Below, one piece after another: positions 1-5,946 of a stretch of DNA of 5,946 nt; within the stretch, counting starts at the first letter, position 1, and each line of letters starts with the position of its first letter. Position numbers and translations under genes: made by a program. The notes beneath the pieces were generated by a model, which had not been told where the DNA came from, did no database searches, and saw only the letters and a program-made list of their open reading frames with translations. The DNA is from Candidatus Dormiibacterota bacterium (GTDB lineage: Bacteria; Chloroflexota; Dormibacteria; Aeolococcales; Aeolococcaceae), in assembly GCA_003136295.1 (NCBI GenBank), contig PLDZ01000221.1, forward strand, positions 8,142-14,087. The letters are read 5' to 3'.

Positions 1-528
1 CTGGTCGCGATCACCCCTGGAGCCGGCTACGTCAACGCCTACGCGGCATTCGCCATCGGTGTCGGCGCCGGAGTCCTTCCATGGCTGTCCATGAACGTTC
101 TCGGCAAGACGAGACTCTTCACCGGCAGGGTCGACGACACGCTCGGCGTGTTCCACACCCACGGCGTTGCGGGAGCGTTTGGCGGCCTGATGACCGGTGT
201 GCTCGCTTCCCCGAACATGATCGTCTACGTGGGTACCGCCGGGACCGCGTCAGTCGCCGTCACCGGCCTCGTCTACGGCAACGCGAAGCAGCTGCTGCTC
301 CAGGCGATCGCGCTCGGTTTCATCATCGTGTACGACGCCGTGGCCACCTTCATCGTGATCAAGCTCGTCGGACTCATCGTGCCGCTGCGCATGACCGACC
401 GCGAGCTCGAGGTTGGAGACCTCCTCCTCCACGGCGAGGTGGCGATCGACATGGAGCCCCCCGAGGAAGTGATGTCGCTCAACGGCCACCTGAGTCCGAC
501 GCCGGTGGAGGCCGGCTCGCGAGTCTGA
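1..528 (+). CDS. amt: Ammonium transporter (Amt/MEP/Rh family), 3' part only
   Basis: This is the C-terminal 175 codons of an inner-membrane ammonium channel; the start lies upstream of the window. The frame is open from base 1 and ends at TGA 526-528. Seen: an opening LVAITPGAGYVNAY segment typical of the family, then VDDTLGVFHTHGVAGAFGG (visible residues about 44-62). Its second histidine (visible residue 54) matches the pore histidine His318 of E. coli AmtB. Hydrophobic stretches follow at about residues 61-88 and 96-129, with the last helix ending at VPLR. The remaining ~48 residues form a cytosolic tail, the part which in this family contacts the GlnK/PII regulator. Here it contains LLLHGEVAID, a variant of the usual LxxHGExAY motif, and then runs on for about 25 poorly conserved residues. 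The gene converges on pyrD, with 23 bp between their stop codons. The family call is secure; PII control is inferred from the family. Confidence 0.95.
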   Translation: MVAITPGAGYVNAYAAFAIGVGAGVLPWLSMNVLGKTRLFTGRVDDTLGVFHTHGVAGAFGGLMTGVLASPNMIVYVGTAGTASVAVTGLVYGNAKQLLLQAIALGFIIVYDAVATFIVIKLVGLIVPLRMTDRELEVGDLLLHGEVAIDMEPPEEVMSLNGHLSPTPVEAGSRV

Positions 529-551
529 GACGCGCCGTCAATCAGTAGTGG
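529..551. other. Convergent intergenic gap between amt and pyrD
   Basis: Only 23 bp separate the amt stop (526-528) from the pyrD stop (552-554 on the - strand). It holds no T-run and no stem of its own. The only plausible terminator is the hairpin beginning at 551. Confidence 0.9.
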
Positions 552-599
552 TCAACCCCGGAGACCGTCAAGCACCTGCAGGGCGGTCTCCGGGTTGAC
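551..599. terminator. Strong hairpin at the pyrD 3' end, possible bidirectional terminator
   Basis: The arms are 551-567 (GTCAACCCCGGAGACCG) and 584-599 (CGGTCTCCGGGTTGAC). All 16 bases of the right arm pair, with one extra C bulged in the left arm. The loop is 16 nt (568-583). The stem includes the pyrD stop codon and its last 15 codons, and starts 23 nt past the amt stop. No T-tract follows on either strand, so it is not a classical intrinsic terminator. It could still stop or pause converging polymerases, or protect the 3' ends of transcripts. The structure is directly visible; the function is inferred. Confidence 0.5.
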
Positions 600-1415
600 G
601 AACGTCGCGGTCCCGACCTGGACCGCGCATGCGCCGACGATCAGGAAGTCACGTGCGGACGCCGCGTCGACGATGCCTCCCACCCCGATGACCGGAATAT
701 GGACGGCGTCACAAACGGCGGCGACAGCAGCGAGCGCCAGCGGCTGTATCGCGGGGCCGCTGAGACCCCCGGTGCCGAGAGGCAGGACCGACTGTCCTGT
801 TGCCCGGTGAATCTTCCTGCCGATGTAGGTGTTCACAGCCGACACCGCGTCGGCGCCGGCGTCCTCGACGGCGCGTGCCACCGCGGCAATGTCAGTGACG
901 TTCGGGCTGAGCTTCACGATCACGCAGCGTTCGGTGACCGCGCGCACCGCAGCCACGAGTCGAGCCGCGGCAGCCGGATCGCGGCCGAAGTCGAGCCCCT
1001 GGGCGATGTTCGGACACGAGATGTTGAGCTCGACGCCGGCCACCTCAGCGACCGGTTCGAGGACCCTGACGCAGCGCACATAGTCATCGACCGAGCCACC
1101 GGCGACATTGACGATGATCGGGATCGCCCAGCCGCGCCAGCGCGGCGCGTAGACGGAGGCCACCACATCGACTCCCGGGTTCTGAAGCCCGATGCTGTTG
1201 AGCATGCCGCCGCCCGTCTCGGCGACACGCGGCGGCGGGTTTCCCTCGCGCGGCTGCACGGTCGTGCCCTTCGTGTACAGCGCACCCAGCAGGTTGATAT
1301 CGATCAACTGCTCGAGTTCAAATCCGTAGCCGGCTGTTCCGCTCGCCAGCCCGACGCGGTTGGGAAGTGTGAGGCCCCGTCCGAGATCAACGCCTTTGAA
1401 TCCGTCCGCGGTCAC
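552..1415 (-). CDS. pyrD: Dihydroorotate dehydrogenase, class 1B catalytic subunit
   Basis: A flavoprotein of 287 residues that oxidises dihydroorotate to orotate with FMN, the fourth step of UMP synthesis; class 1B enzymes work with PyrK and NAD+. Seen: VGLASGTAGYG (residues 21-31), YTKGTT (48-53) with the FMN-side lysine, NSIGLQNPG (73-81), NISCPN (131-136) with Cys134 as the expected catalytic base (class 1 uses Cys, class 2 uses Ser), VKLSPN (167-172), GTGGLSGPA (214-222) and GVGGI (244-248) for FMN phosphate binding. The length fits the ~300-residue family and there is no N-terminal membrane anchor, as expected for class 1. The start is GTG 1413-1415, which overlaps the pyrK TGA as GTGA. 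A GGGAG ribosome-binding site lies 10 nt upstream, and homology begins right after this codon. An ATG at 1551-1553 in the same frame would only add Arg-rich shadow sequence from inside pyrK. No pyrF follows; the next gene is convergent amt. Confidence 0.96.
   Translation of the reverse strand: MTADGFKGVDLGRGLTLPNRVGLASGTAGYGFELEQLIDINLLGALYTKGTTVQPREGNPPPRVAETGGGMLNSIGLQNPGVDVVASVYAPRWRGWAIPIIVNVAGGSVDDYVRCVRVLEPVAEVAGVELNISCPNIAQGLDFGRDPAAAARLVAAVRAVTERCVIVKLSPNVTDIAAVARAVEDAGADAVSAVNTYIGRKIHRATGQSVLPLGTGGLSGPAIQPLALAAVAAVCDAVHIPVIGVGGIVDAASARDFLIVGACAVQVGTATFVNPETALQVLDGLRG
1412..1415 (-). other. pyrK/pyrD GTGA stop-start overlap
   Basis: The GTG start of pyrD (1413-1415) overlaps the pyrK TGA (1412-1414). 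Coupled translation would help keep PyrK and PyrD, which form a fixed-ratio heterotetramer in this enzyme class, in balance. Confidence 0.85.
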
Positions 1416-2260
1416 GCGACGTCGGCTCCCGGGAGCGCGCCGAGTGCATCCCAGTCGACATCGCGCATGGGCATCACGGGACCGTCGGTGCAGCAGAGCC
1501 GCCAGACCGAGACTCCGTCGTCGCCGAGCACCGGCAGCGCGCACCCGAGACACGTTCCGAACCCGCAGCCCATCGGAGCCTCCAGCGAAGCCTCGAGCGT
1601 CTGCGGCAATTCGGCTCCCGACTCGAGCAGGTTTCGCATCACGGCGCCGACCATCGCGTTCGGTCCGCAGGCGTACAGCGCCGATGGGCGCGAGCGAAGC
1701 GCCTGGTGGAGCAGGTCGGTGACCGGCCCGTGGTGGCCGCGAGTGCCGTCATCGGTCGCCTCCGCGACGACCGCGACCGCCCGGCGAGCGAATCGCTCGG
1801 CGGGGTAGAGACGAGTTGCGGTCCGTGCTCCGTTCAAGACAAGAATGTCTTCAACACCCCGGCGGTGGAGCTCGTTGATGAGCAGTGGGAAGGGAGCGCA
1901 GCCGAGGCCGCCGGAGACGCAGACCACCGATCCACCGTCGACGATGCTGAACCCGTGCCCGAGTGGTCCCAGAACGTCCAGCGGGTCGCCGGGCTGCAGC
2001 TGCGAGAGCAGGCGGGTTCCCGCACCGACCGCCTCGAAGACGAAGCCGCAGGTGTCGTCCTGGGTCCACGCGAGGCTGAACGGTCGTCTGAGCAGCGGCG
2101 TGGTGGTCTGACCACATCGCAGTTGCGCAAACGCACCGGGCGTGGCGGTGGCGGCAAGGTGCGGCAGCCGCGCCACCAGCTCCAGGAGTCCGCCCCCGAG
2201 CCGCTCCACGACGAGCACCTCACCGGTCTCGAGCGCGGCCCTGCTCAGATCCGCGGTCAC
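1412..2260 (-). CDS. pyrK: Dihydroorotate dehydrogenase electron-transfer subunit (FAD, [2Fe-2S])
   Basis: A protein of 282 residues, the partner of PyrD. It carries electrons from the PyrD flavin through an iron-sulfur cluster and FAD to NAD+. Seen, in order: an N-terminal beta-barrel FAD domain with RRPFS (residues 58-62), the usual RxxS flavin motif; FEAVGAGT (75-82) and LGPLGHGF (97-104); an NAD-binding domain with VSGGLGCAP (115-123) and YACGPNAM (about 205-212); and the C-terminal cluster loop with CGFGTCLGC and CCTDGP. The cysteines fall at 232, 237, 240 and 257 (C-x4-C-x2-C-x16-C), the PyrK [2Fe-2S] pattern. The extra Cys256 next to the fourth ligand is a small oddity. The start is GTG 2258-2260, overlapping the carB TGA as GTGA, with an AGGCGG element 4 nt upstream. 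An in-frame ATG at 2381-2383 lies inside carB and would add 41 residues without family resemblance. The end overlaps the pyrD start the same way. Confidence 0.96.
   Translation of the reverse strand: MTADLSRAALETGEVLVVERLGGGLLELVARLPHLAATATPGAFAQLRCGQTTTPLLRRPFSLAWTQDDTCGFVFEAVGAGTRLLSQLQPGDPLDVLGPLGHGFSIVDGGSVVCVSGGLGCAPFPLLINELHRRGVEDILVLNGARTATRLYPAERFARRAVAVVAEATDDGTRGHHGPVTDLLHQALRSRPSALYACGPNAMVGAVMRNLLESGAELPQTLEASLEAPMGCGFGTCLGCALPVLGDDGVSVWRLCCTDGPVMPMRDVDWDALGALPGADVA
2257..2260 (-). other. carB/pyrK GTGA stop-start overlap
   Basis: The GTG start of pyrK (2258-2260) and the TGA stop of carB (2257-2259) share two bases, giving GTGA. This arrangement usually couples translation of the two genes by ribosome reinitiation and fixes the pyrK start. 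Confidence 0.85.
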
Positions 2261-5200
2261 GACACCGCCTGGACCACACCGTCCCGATACTCGCGCACCG
2301 TCGCGACCCTGACGCTCTTTCCCGCGGTGTGGCGGCCGATGGCGTCCACCAGCGCCGCCGCGGTGTCCAGCGACGTGCAGCACGGAATGCGGCGCTGTTC
2401 GGCGGCGAGCCGGATGCGGTATCCGTCCTTCACGGTGCGGCCAACCGCCGCGACGGTGCCGCCGTCGGCCCGGAAATCGAGCTCATCGGTGCCGAAGTTC
2501 GAGACGGTGTTGATCACGATGGACACCCGGCCGTCCTCGATCACGTCGATGACGTTGGGGCGTCCGTGGCCGATCTTGCCCACCGATACCGCTGAGATGC
2601 CCGCGCTCGCCAGCGCGGCGGCAGTGCCGGCGGTCGCGTAGATCGTGAAGCCGAGGGAGCTGAGCTGGGCGATGATCGGCAGCAGCTCGGCCTTGTCGAC
2701 GTCTGCCACGCTGCAGAGAGCGCCACCGGTGATTGGAACGTCGCCGAGCGCGGCGACAAACGCCTTCTCGAGCGCGGCCCCGAGGTCGGTATCGATACCC
2801 ATGACCTCTCCCGTCGATTTCATCTCCGGGCCGAGCGCGGTATCAACGTCGATCAGCTTGACCGTCGAGAACACCGGTGCCTTCACGGCAACCAGCGGCC
2901 GCGCGGGAACGAGTCCGGTCGTCCAGCCGAGATCCGCGAGCATCGCTCCACGCATCACGCGGGTGGCGAGCTCGACCATCGGCACCCCGGTCACCTTGCT
3001 CAGGAACGGCACCGTGCGCGAGGCGCGCGGATTGACCTCGAGCACATGGGGAATGCCACGATGGACCGCGAACTGGATGTTGCACAGCCCGCGCACGTCG
3101 AGCGCGCGCGTGATGCGCACCGTCGCGTCGACGATCAGTGCACGGACGTCGTCGCTGAGAATTCGGGCCGGGTACGCAGCCATCGAGTCGCCGCTGTGAA
3201 CACCGGCGCGCTCCACGTGCTCCATGAGCCCCGGAATGACCACGGTCTCCCCGTCGCTAATGGCATCGACGTCGACCTCGGTGCCGAACAGGTACCGGTC
3301 GATGAGCACCGTTCCGCGGCGACGTCCGTTCTCGTCGGGAAGCGCTGCCATCGCCGCCTCGAGGTACCGCTGCAGCTGGCTGCGGCTGTGCACGATCTCC
3401 ATCGCACGCCCGCCGAGCACGTACGACGGCCGCACCAGGACCGGGAAGCCGATGTCGTCAGCGATGGCGAGCGCCTCGTCGAGATCCGTCGTCGCCGCGC
3501 CCTGCGGCTGCGCGATCGACAGAGAGCGCATCAACCCTTCGAACGCGCGCCGATCCTCGGCGAGGTCGATGCTCGCGATGCTGCTCCCGAGGATCGTGAC
3601 ACCGGCAGTGTCCAGCGGCTCAGCGAGATTGATCGCGGTCTGACCGCCGAACTGCACCACGACCCCGGATGCCTGCTCCTCGTGGATGATCGCGGTGACC
3701 GCCTCCTCGTCGAGGGGTTCGAAGTACAACCGCGTGCTGCAGTCGAAATCGGTGCTGACGGTTTCGGGGTTGCTGTTGACCATCACCGCGTCGACGCCCT
3801 GGGCGCGGAGTGCCGTGGCGGCGTGAACGCTGCAGTAGTCGAACTCGATGCCCTGGCCGATACGAATCGGCCCGCTGCCGAGCACCACGACGGTATTCGG
3901 TGCCGGCGCCGTTGCCGCAGGTCCCTCGTCTTCGGTCTCGTAGGTCGAGTAGTAGTAGGGCGTCGCCGCCTCGAACTCGGCGGCGCACGTGTCAACGCAC
4001 TTGAACACCGGATGCAATCCCGCGTCCCGGCGGCGAGCGCGAACGTTCTCCGAGGCGACTCCCGTGAGCGCGGCGATGCGTGCGTCGGTCAGCCCGGCGC
4101 GCTTGGCGGCGCGGAGTGCGTCGTCGTCGAGGCCGTTCCAGCGCAGCCGCTCCTCGCACGCCACGATGGTGCCGAGACGGCGCAGAAACCACGCCGAGAT
4201 GCCGCTCCGCCGCGTCAGTTCCTCGGGCGTCGCGCCGCCGCGGAGCGCTTCCAGCAGGGCCGCCGCGCGCCGGTCGTTGGCCACGTCGATGAGCACTGGT
4301 TCGTGCAATACGGCAGGGTCCGGTTGTGGTTGCTCGAGCGAGCGCAGAGCCTTGCTGAACGCCGCCTCGAAGGACCGCTCGATCGCCATCACCTCGCCGG
4401 TGGACTTCATCTGCGTGCCCAGCCGCCGGTCGGCCTCGGGGAATTTGTCGAACGGCCAGCGTGGGATCTTGACGACGCAGTAGTCGAGCGCCGGCTCGAA
4501 GGCGGCACACGTTTTGCCCGTCACCGCGTTGGGAATCTCGTCGAGCCGGCGTCCGGCCGCGATCTTCGCGGCGACCCGTGCGATCGGGTACCCGGTGGCT
4601 TTGGACGCAAGCGCCGACGAGCGCGACACCCGGGGATTCACCTCGATGACGTGGTACTCGTGCGAATCGGGTGCGAGCGCGAACTGCACGTTGCAACCGC
4701 CCTGAATCTCCAGCGCGTTGATGATGCGGAGCGCGGCGCTGCGGAGTTGCTGATGCTCGCGATCCGTCAGCGTCTGCGCAGGCGCCACGACCATCGAATC
4801 CCCGGTGTGCACGCCCATGGGATCGAGGTTCTCCATATTGCAGACCGTGATGCACGTCCCCGCCGCGTCGCGGATGACCTCGTACTCGATCTCGCGCCAG
4901 CCCGCCACCGAGCGCTCGATGAGCACCTGGCTGATCGGCGATGCCGCCAGGCCCGCGAGCACCGTCTCCGCGTAGCGCTCCTCGGTCTCGCACAAGCCCC
5001 CGCCGGTTCCGCCCAGCGTGAACGCAGGACGCACCACCAACGGCAGACCCATGCGATCGCGCAGGGCCCGCGCCTCGGCGAGCGATGACACGGTTGCCGA
5101 CTCCGGAGCCGGCTCGCCGATCGAGGTGAGCAATTCCTTGAAGCGCTCGCGATCCTCAGCGGTCCTGATCGCCCTCAACCCCGTCCCCAACACCCGCACG

Positions 5201-5946
5201 TGGTGCCGCGCGAGCACCCCTGCATCATCTAAAGCAACCGCGAGATTCAATCCCGTCTGCCCGCCCAACGTCGCCAGCAACCCATCCGGCCGCTCCGCGA
5301 TGATCACCCGCTCGAGGACCTCGACCGTCAGCGGTTCCACATACACCGCATCCGCCGACGAGTCGTCGGTCATGATCGTCGCCGGATTGCTGTTGACAAG
5401 CACGACGCGGATCCCTTCTTCACGAAGAGCGCGACAAGCCTGCGTCCCCGCATAGTCAAACTCCGCGGCCTGCCCGATGATCACCGGCCCCGACCCAATC
5501 ACGAGCACACACTTAGGCTTTTCCGCCGAGAGATCCCGCGTCCCCACGATCTCAGCGGAAGCGCTGCCAACCCCGTTCCCCGCGTGAGTATCGTCGACGA
5601 GTTCAAGCAGCGGGTGTAGGACCGGACGGGGGGACACATCGGTGGCGAGTTCGCGTAGCGGTTCGACCGAGCGCGATGCTGAGTCGTTGCGCGAGGGCGA
5701 ACCGCGGAGCGCTGTCTGAGCAAGACGATGTGTCCCCCCGTCCCGTCCCACCACACACAACCGCAGGAATTCGTCAAAGACCCCAGCGCGATCCTGCGGC
5801 CCAGGCGCCCCCTCCGGGTGGTACTGCACCGAAAACGCCGGCAGCTCCTGATGCCGCAGCCCTTCAACCGAGTCGTCATTGAGGTTGCGCTCGCTGACGT
5901 ACCAACCAGAGTCCGCCGGCAAAGACGCGCCATCGACCTGGAACTC
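2257..5946 (-). CDS. carB: Carbamoyl-phosphate synthase: CarA C-terminus fused in frame to CarB (5'-partial)
   Basis: One open frame of 1229 codons runs from the window edge to TGA 2257-2259. Residues 1-66 (5946-about 5750) are the end of CarA, the glutaminase subunit. They include AFSVQYHPEGAPGPQD, whose HPE supplies the His and Glu of the catalytic triad; the nucleophile Cys lies outside the window. A ~75-residue linker follows, encoded partly by a palindromic element. CarB begins near 5547. Its first half (to about 4350) makes carboxyphosphate and carries VLVIGSGPVIIGQ, VRPAFTLGGTGGG and EVNPRVSRSSALASKATG. The oligomerisation region follows (about 4350-3900). The second half (from 3897) forms carbamoyl phosphate, with VVVLGSGPIRIGQG, VRPSYVLGG and EVNPRASRTVPFLSKVTG. 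The C-terminal MGS-type regulatory domain (about 2740-2330) has YATAGTA and VINTVS and an apparent 19-residue insertion. CarB alone would be about 1096 residues, a normal size (E. coli 1073). Fused GATase-CPSase proteins are usual in animals and fungi but uncommon in bacteria. The protein may instead be made as two chains, with CarB starting at an internal GTG. Confidence 0.93.
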   Translation of the reverse strand, partial: EFQVDGASLPADSGWYVSERNLNDDSVEGLRHQELPAFSVQYHPEGAPGPQDRAGVFDEFLRLCVVGRDGGTHRLAQTALRGSPSRNDSASRSVEPLRELATDVSPRPVLHPLLELVDDTHAGNGVGSASAEIVGTRDLSAEKPKCVLVIGSGPVIIGQAAEFDYAGTQACRALREEGIRVVLVNSNPATIMTDDSSADAVYVEPLTVEVLERVIIAERPDGLLATLGGQTGLNLAVALDDAGVLARHHVRVLGTGLRAIRTAEDRERFKELLTSIGEPAPESATVSSLAEARALRDRMGLPLVVRPAFTLGGTGGGLCETEERYAETVLAGLAASPISQVLIERSVAGWREIEYEVIRDAAGTCITVCNMENLDPMGVHTGDSMVVAPAQTLTDREHQQLRSAALRIINALEIQGGCNVQFALAPDSHEYHVIEVNPRVSRSSALASKATGYPIARVAAKIAAGRRLDEIPNAVTGKTCAAFEPALDYCVVKIPRWPFDKFPEADRRLGTQMKSTGEVMAIERSFEAAFSKALRSLEQPQPDPAVLHEPVLIDVANDRRAAALLEALRGGATPEELTRRSGISAWFLRRLGTIVACEERLRWNGLDDDALRAAKRAGLTDARIAALTGVASENVRARRRDAGLHPVFKCVDTCAAEFEAATPYYYSTYETEDEGPAATAPAPNTVVVLGSGPIRIGQGIEFDYCSVHAATALRAQGVDAVMVNSNPETVSTDFDCSTRLYFEPLDEEAVTAIIHEEQASGVVVQFGGQTAINLAEPLDTAGVTILGSSIASIDLAEDRRAFEGLMRSLSIAQPQGAATTDLDEALAIADDIGFPVLVRPSYVLGGRAMEIVHSRSQLQRYLEAAMAALPDENGRRRGTVLIDRYLFGTEVDVDAISDGETVVIPGLMEHVERAGVHSGDSMAAYPARILSDDVRALIVDATVRITRALDVRGLCNIQFAVHRGIPHVLEVNPRASRTVPFLSKVTGVPMVELATRVMRGAMLADLGWTTGLVPARPLVAVKAPVFSTVKLIDVDTALGPEMKSTGEVMGIDTDLGAALEKAFVAALGDVPITGGALCSVADVDKAELLPIIAQLSSLGFTIYATAGTAAALASAGISAVSVGKIGHGRPNVIDVIEDGRVSIVINTVSNFGTDELDFRADGGTVAAVGRTVKDGYRIRLAAEQRRIPCCTSLDTAAALVDAIGRHTAGKSVRVATVREYRDGVVQAVS
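5545..5547 (-). promoter_or_regulatory. Possible internal GTG start for a separate CarB
   Basis: This GTG would give a CarB beginning VGTRDLSAEKPKCVLVIGSGP, with about 12 residues before the first VLVIG strand, close to the usual CarB N-terminus. Upstream there is only a weak purine stretch (GAG, too close at 3 nt), and no AGGAGG-like site. It is the best candidate if the frame is translated as two proteins. Confidence 0.35.
5619..5748. repeat. 130-bp imperfect palindromic element, probably mobile, translated within the carA-carB linker
   Basis: The outer arms 5619-5641 and 5726-5748 pair at 22 of 23 positions, including 18 uninterrupted pairs (5624-5641 GGACGGGGGGACACATCG with 5726-5743). 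The sole mismatch is C5623/C5744. Inside is a second stem, 5658-5674 with 5689-5705 (14 of 17 pairs, the outermost 8 perfect, GCGGTTCG), and a 14-nt loop. The outer and inner stems share nearly the same centre (5683.5 and 5681.5), so the whole unit folds as one cruciform or hairpin. It encodes no transposase. In the carB frame it reads GRDGGTHRLAQTALRG and onwards without a stop. It resembles short nonautonomous palindromes (REP, MITE or Rickettsia palindromic element type). Mobility is inferred, as only one copy is visible. Confidence 0.65.
5750..5946 (-). other. carA: CarA-derived segment of the fused frame (C-terminal end of the small subunit)
   Basis: This segment reads EFQVDGASLPADSG, then LNDDSVEGLRHQELPAF, SVQYHPEGAPGPQD and VFDEFLRL. 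It aligns by eye with the last ~65 residues of class I glutamine amidotransferase CarA (E. coli: FAVDEATLPAN, HPEASPGPHD, LFDHFIEL). His and Glu of HPE are the triad residues His353 and Glu355 in E. coli numbering. CarA proteins normally end a few residues past the FDxF helix. Here the helix is followed by CVV and then directly by the palindromic element, with no stop codon. TTG at 5920-5922 lies in mid-domain and is not a start; the true start is outside the window. Confidence 0.9.

Noticed and set aside
81..548. A + strand frame overlapping amt in another phase
   Set aside because: Arg-rich composition; the amt frame carries the transporter motifs and is open from base 1.
552..1415. Class 2 (quinone-linked) dihydroorotate dehydrogenase
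   Set aside because: The active-site motif has Cys (NISCPN), there is no N-terminal membrane helix, and the gene is coupled to pyrK, all marking class 1B.
1413..1553. Upstream ATG start for pyrD
   Set aside because: The extra 46 residues are Arg-rich out-of-frame pyrK sequence. GTG at 1415 has a ribosome-binding site and the coupled GTGA arrangement.
2258..2383. Upstream ATG start for pyrK
   Set aside because: It would overlap carB by over 120 bp and add residues without PyrK similarity; GTG at 2260 fits the family start.
699..2641. Long + strand open frames opposite pyrD and pyrK (699-1808 and 1706-2641)
   Set aside because: They lie against well-conserved PyrD and PyrK, have low-complexity composition and no family features, so they are shadows.
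3046..5088. A 680-codon open frame on the + strand opposite carB
   Set aside because: It mirrors the conserved CarB frame, is Arg/His/Asp-rich and shows no recognisable motif. Long antisense frames are usual in high-GC genes.
5920..5922. TTG as the start of the carB frame
   Set aside because: The frame is open to the window edge and the residues before the TTG (EFQVDGAS) match CarA, so this codon is internal.

Overview
The window is high-GC bacterial DNA (roughly two-thirds G+C by eye) packed with protein-coding genes. It holds the 3' part of an ammonium transporter gene on the + strand and, convergent to it on the - strand, the downstream half of a pyrimidine-biosynthesis operon. GTG starts, stop/start overlaps, and class 1B dihydroorotate dehydrogenase with its PyrK partner fit a high-GC lineage such as an acidimicrobial-type actinomycete. 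That placement is an inference with low confidence.

Layout: positions 1-528 (+) are the last 175 codons of amt. A 23-bp gap (529-551) separates the amt and pyrD stop codons. A strong hairpin at 551-599, overlapping the pyrD stop, is the only candidate terminator between them. On the - strand, read from 5946 down to 552, come carA (C-terminal end only), carB, pyrK and pyrD. The carB/pyrK and pyrK/pyrD junctions are both GTGA overlaps, so the three coding sequences are probably translationally coupled. CarA/CarB make carbamoyl phosphate from glutamine, bicarbonate and ATP. PyrD/PyrK oxidise dihydroorotate to orotate and pass the electrons through FMN, [2Fe-2S] and FAD to NAD+. The operon promoter and the start of carA lie outside the window.

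The most unusual part is the carA/carB junction. The carA reading frame has no stop codon and runs straight into carB, so the window encodes a CarA-CarB fusion with a linker of about 75 residues. Just where CarA should end, at 5619-5748, lies a 130-bp imperfect palindrome. Its outer arms (22 of 23 pairs) flank an inner stem-loop with nearly the same centre. It looks like a small palindromic mobile element that landed at the end of carA, removed its stop, and is now translated as part of the linker. This resembles in principle the palindromic elements found inside protein genes of Rickettsia. The N-terminal part of carB and the carA tail also use codons differently from the rest of the operon, and the CarB regulatory domain carries an apparent insertion of about 19 residues.

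No RNA genes, CRISPR arrays, complete transposons or operon promoters were seen. No stretch above 300 bases lacks a gene.
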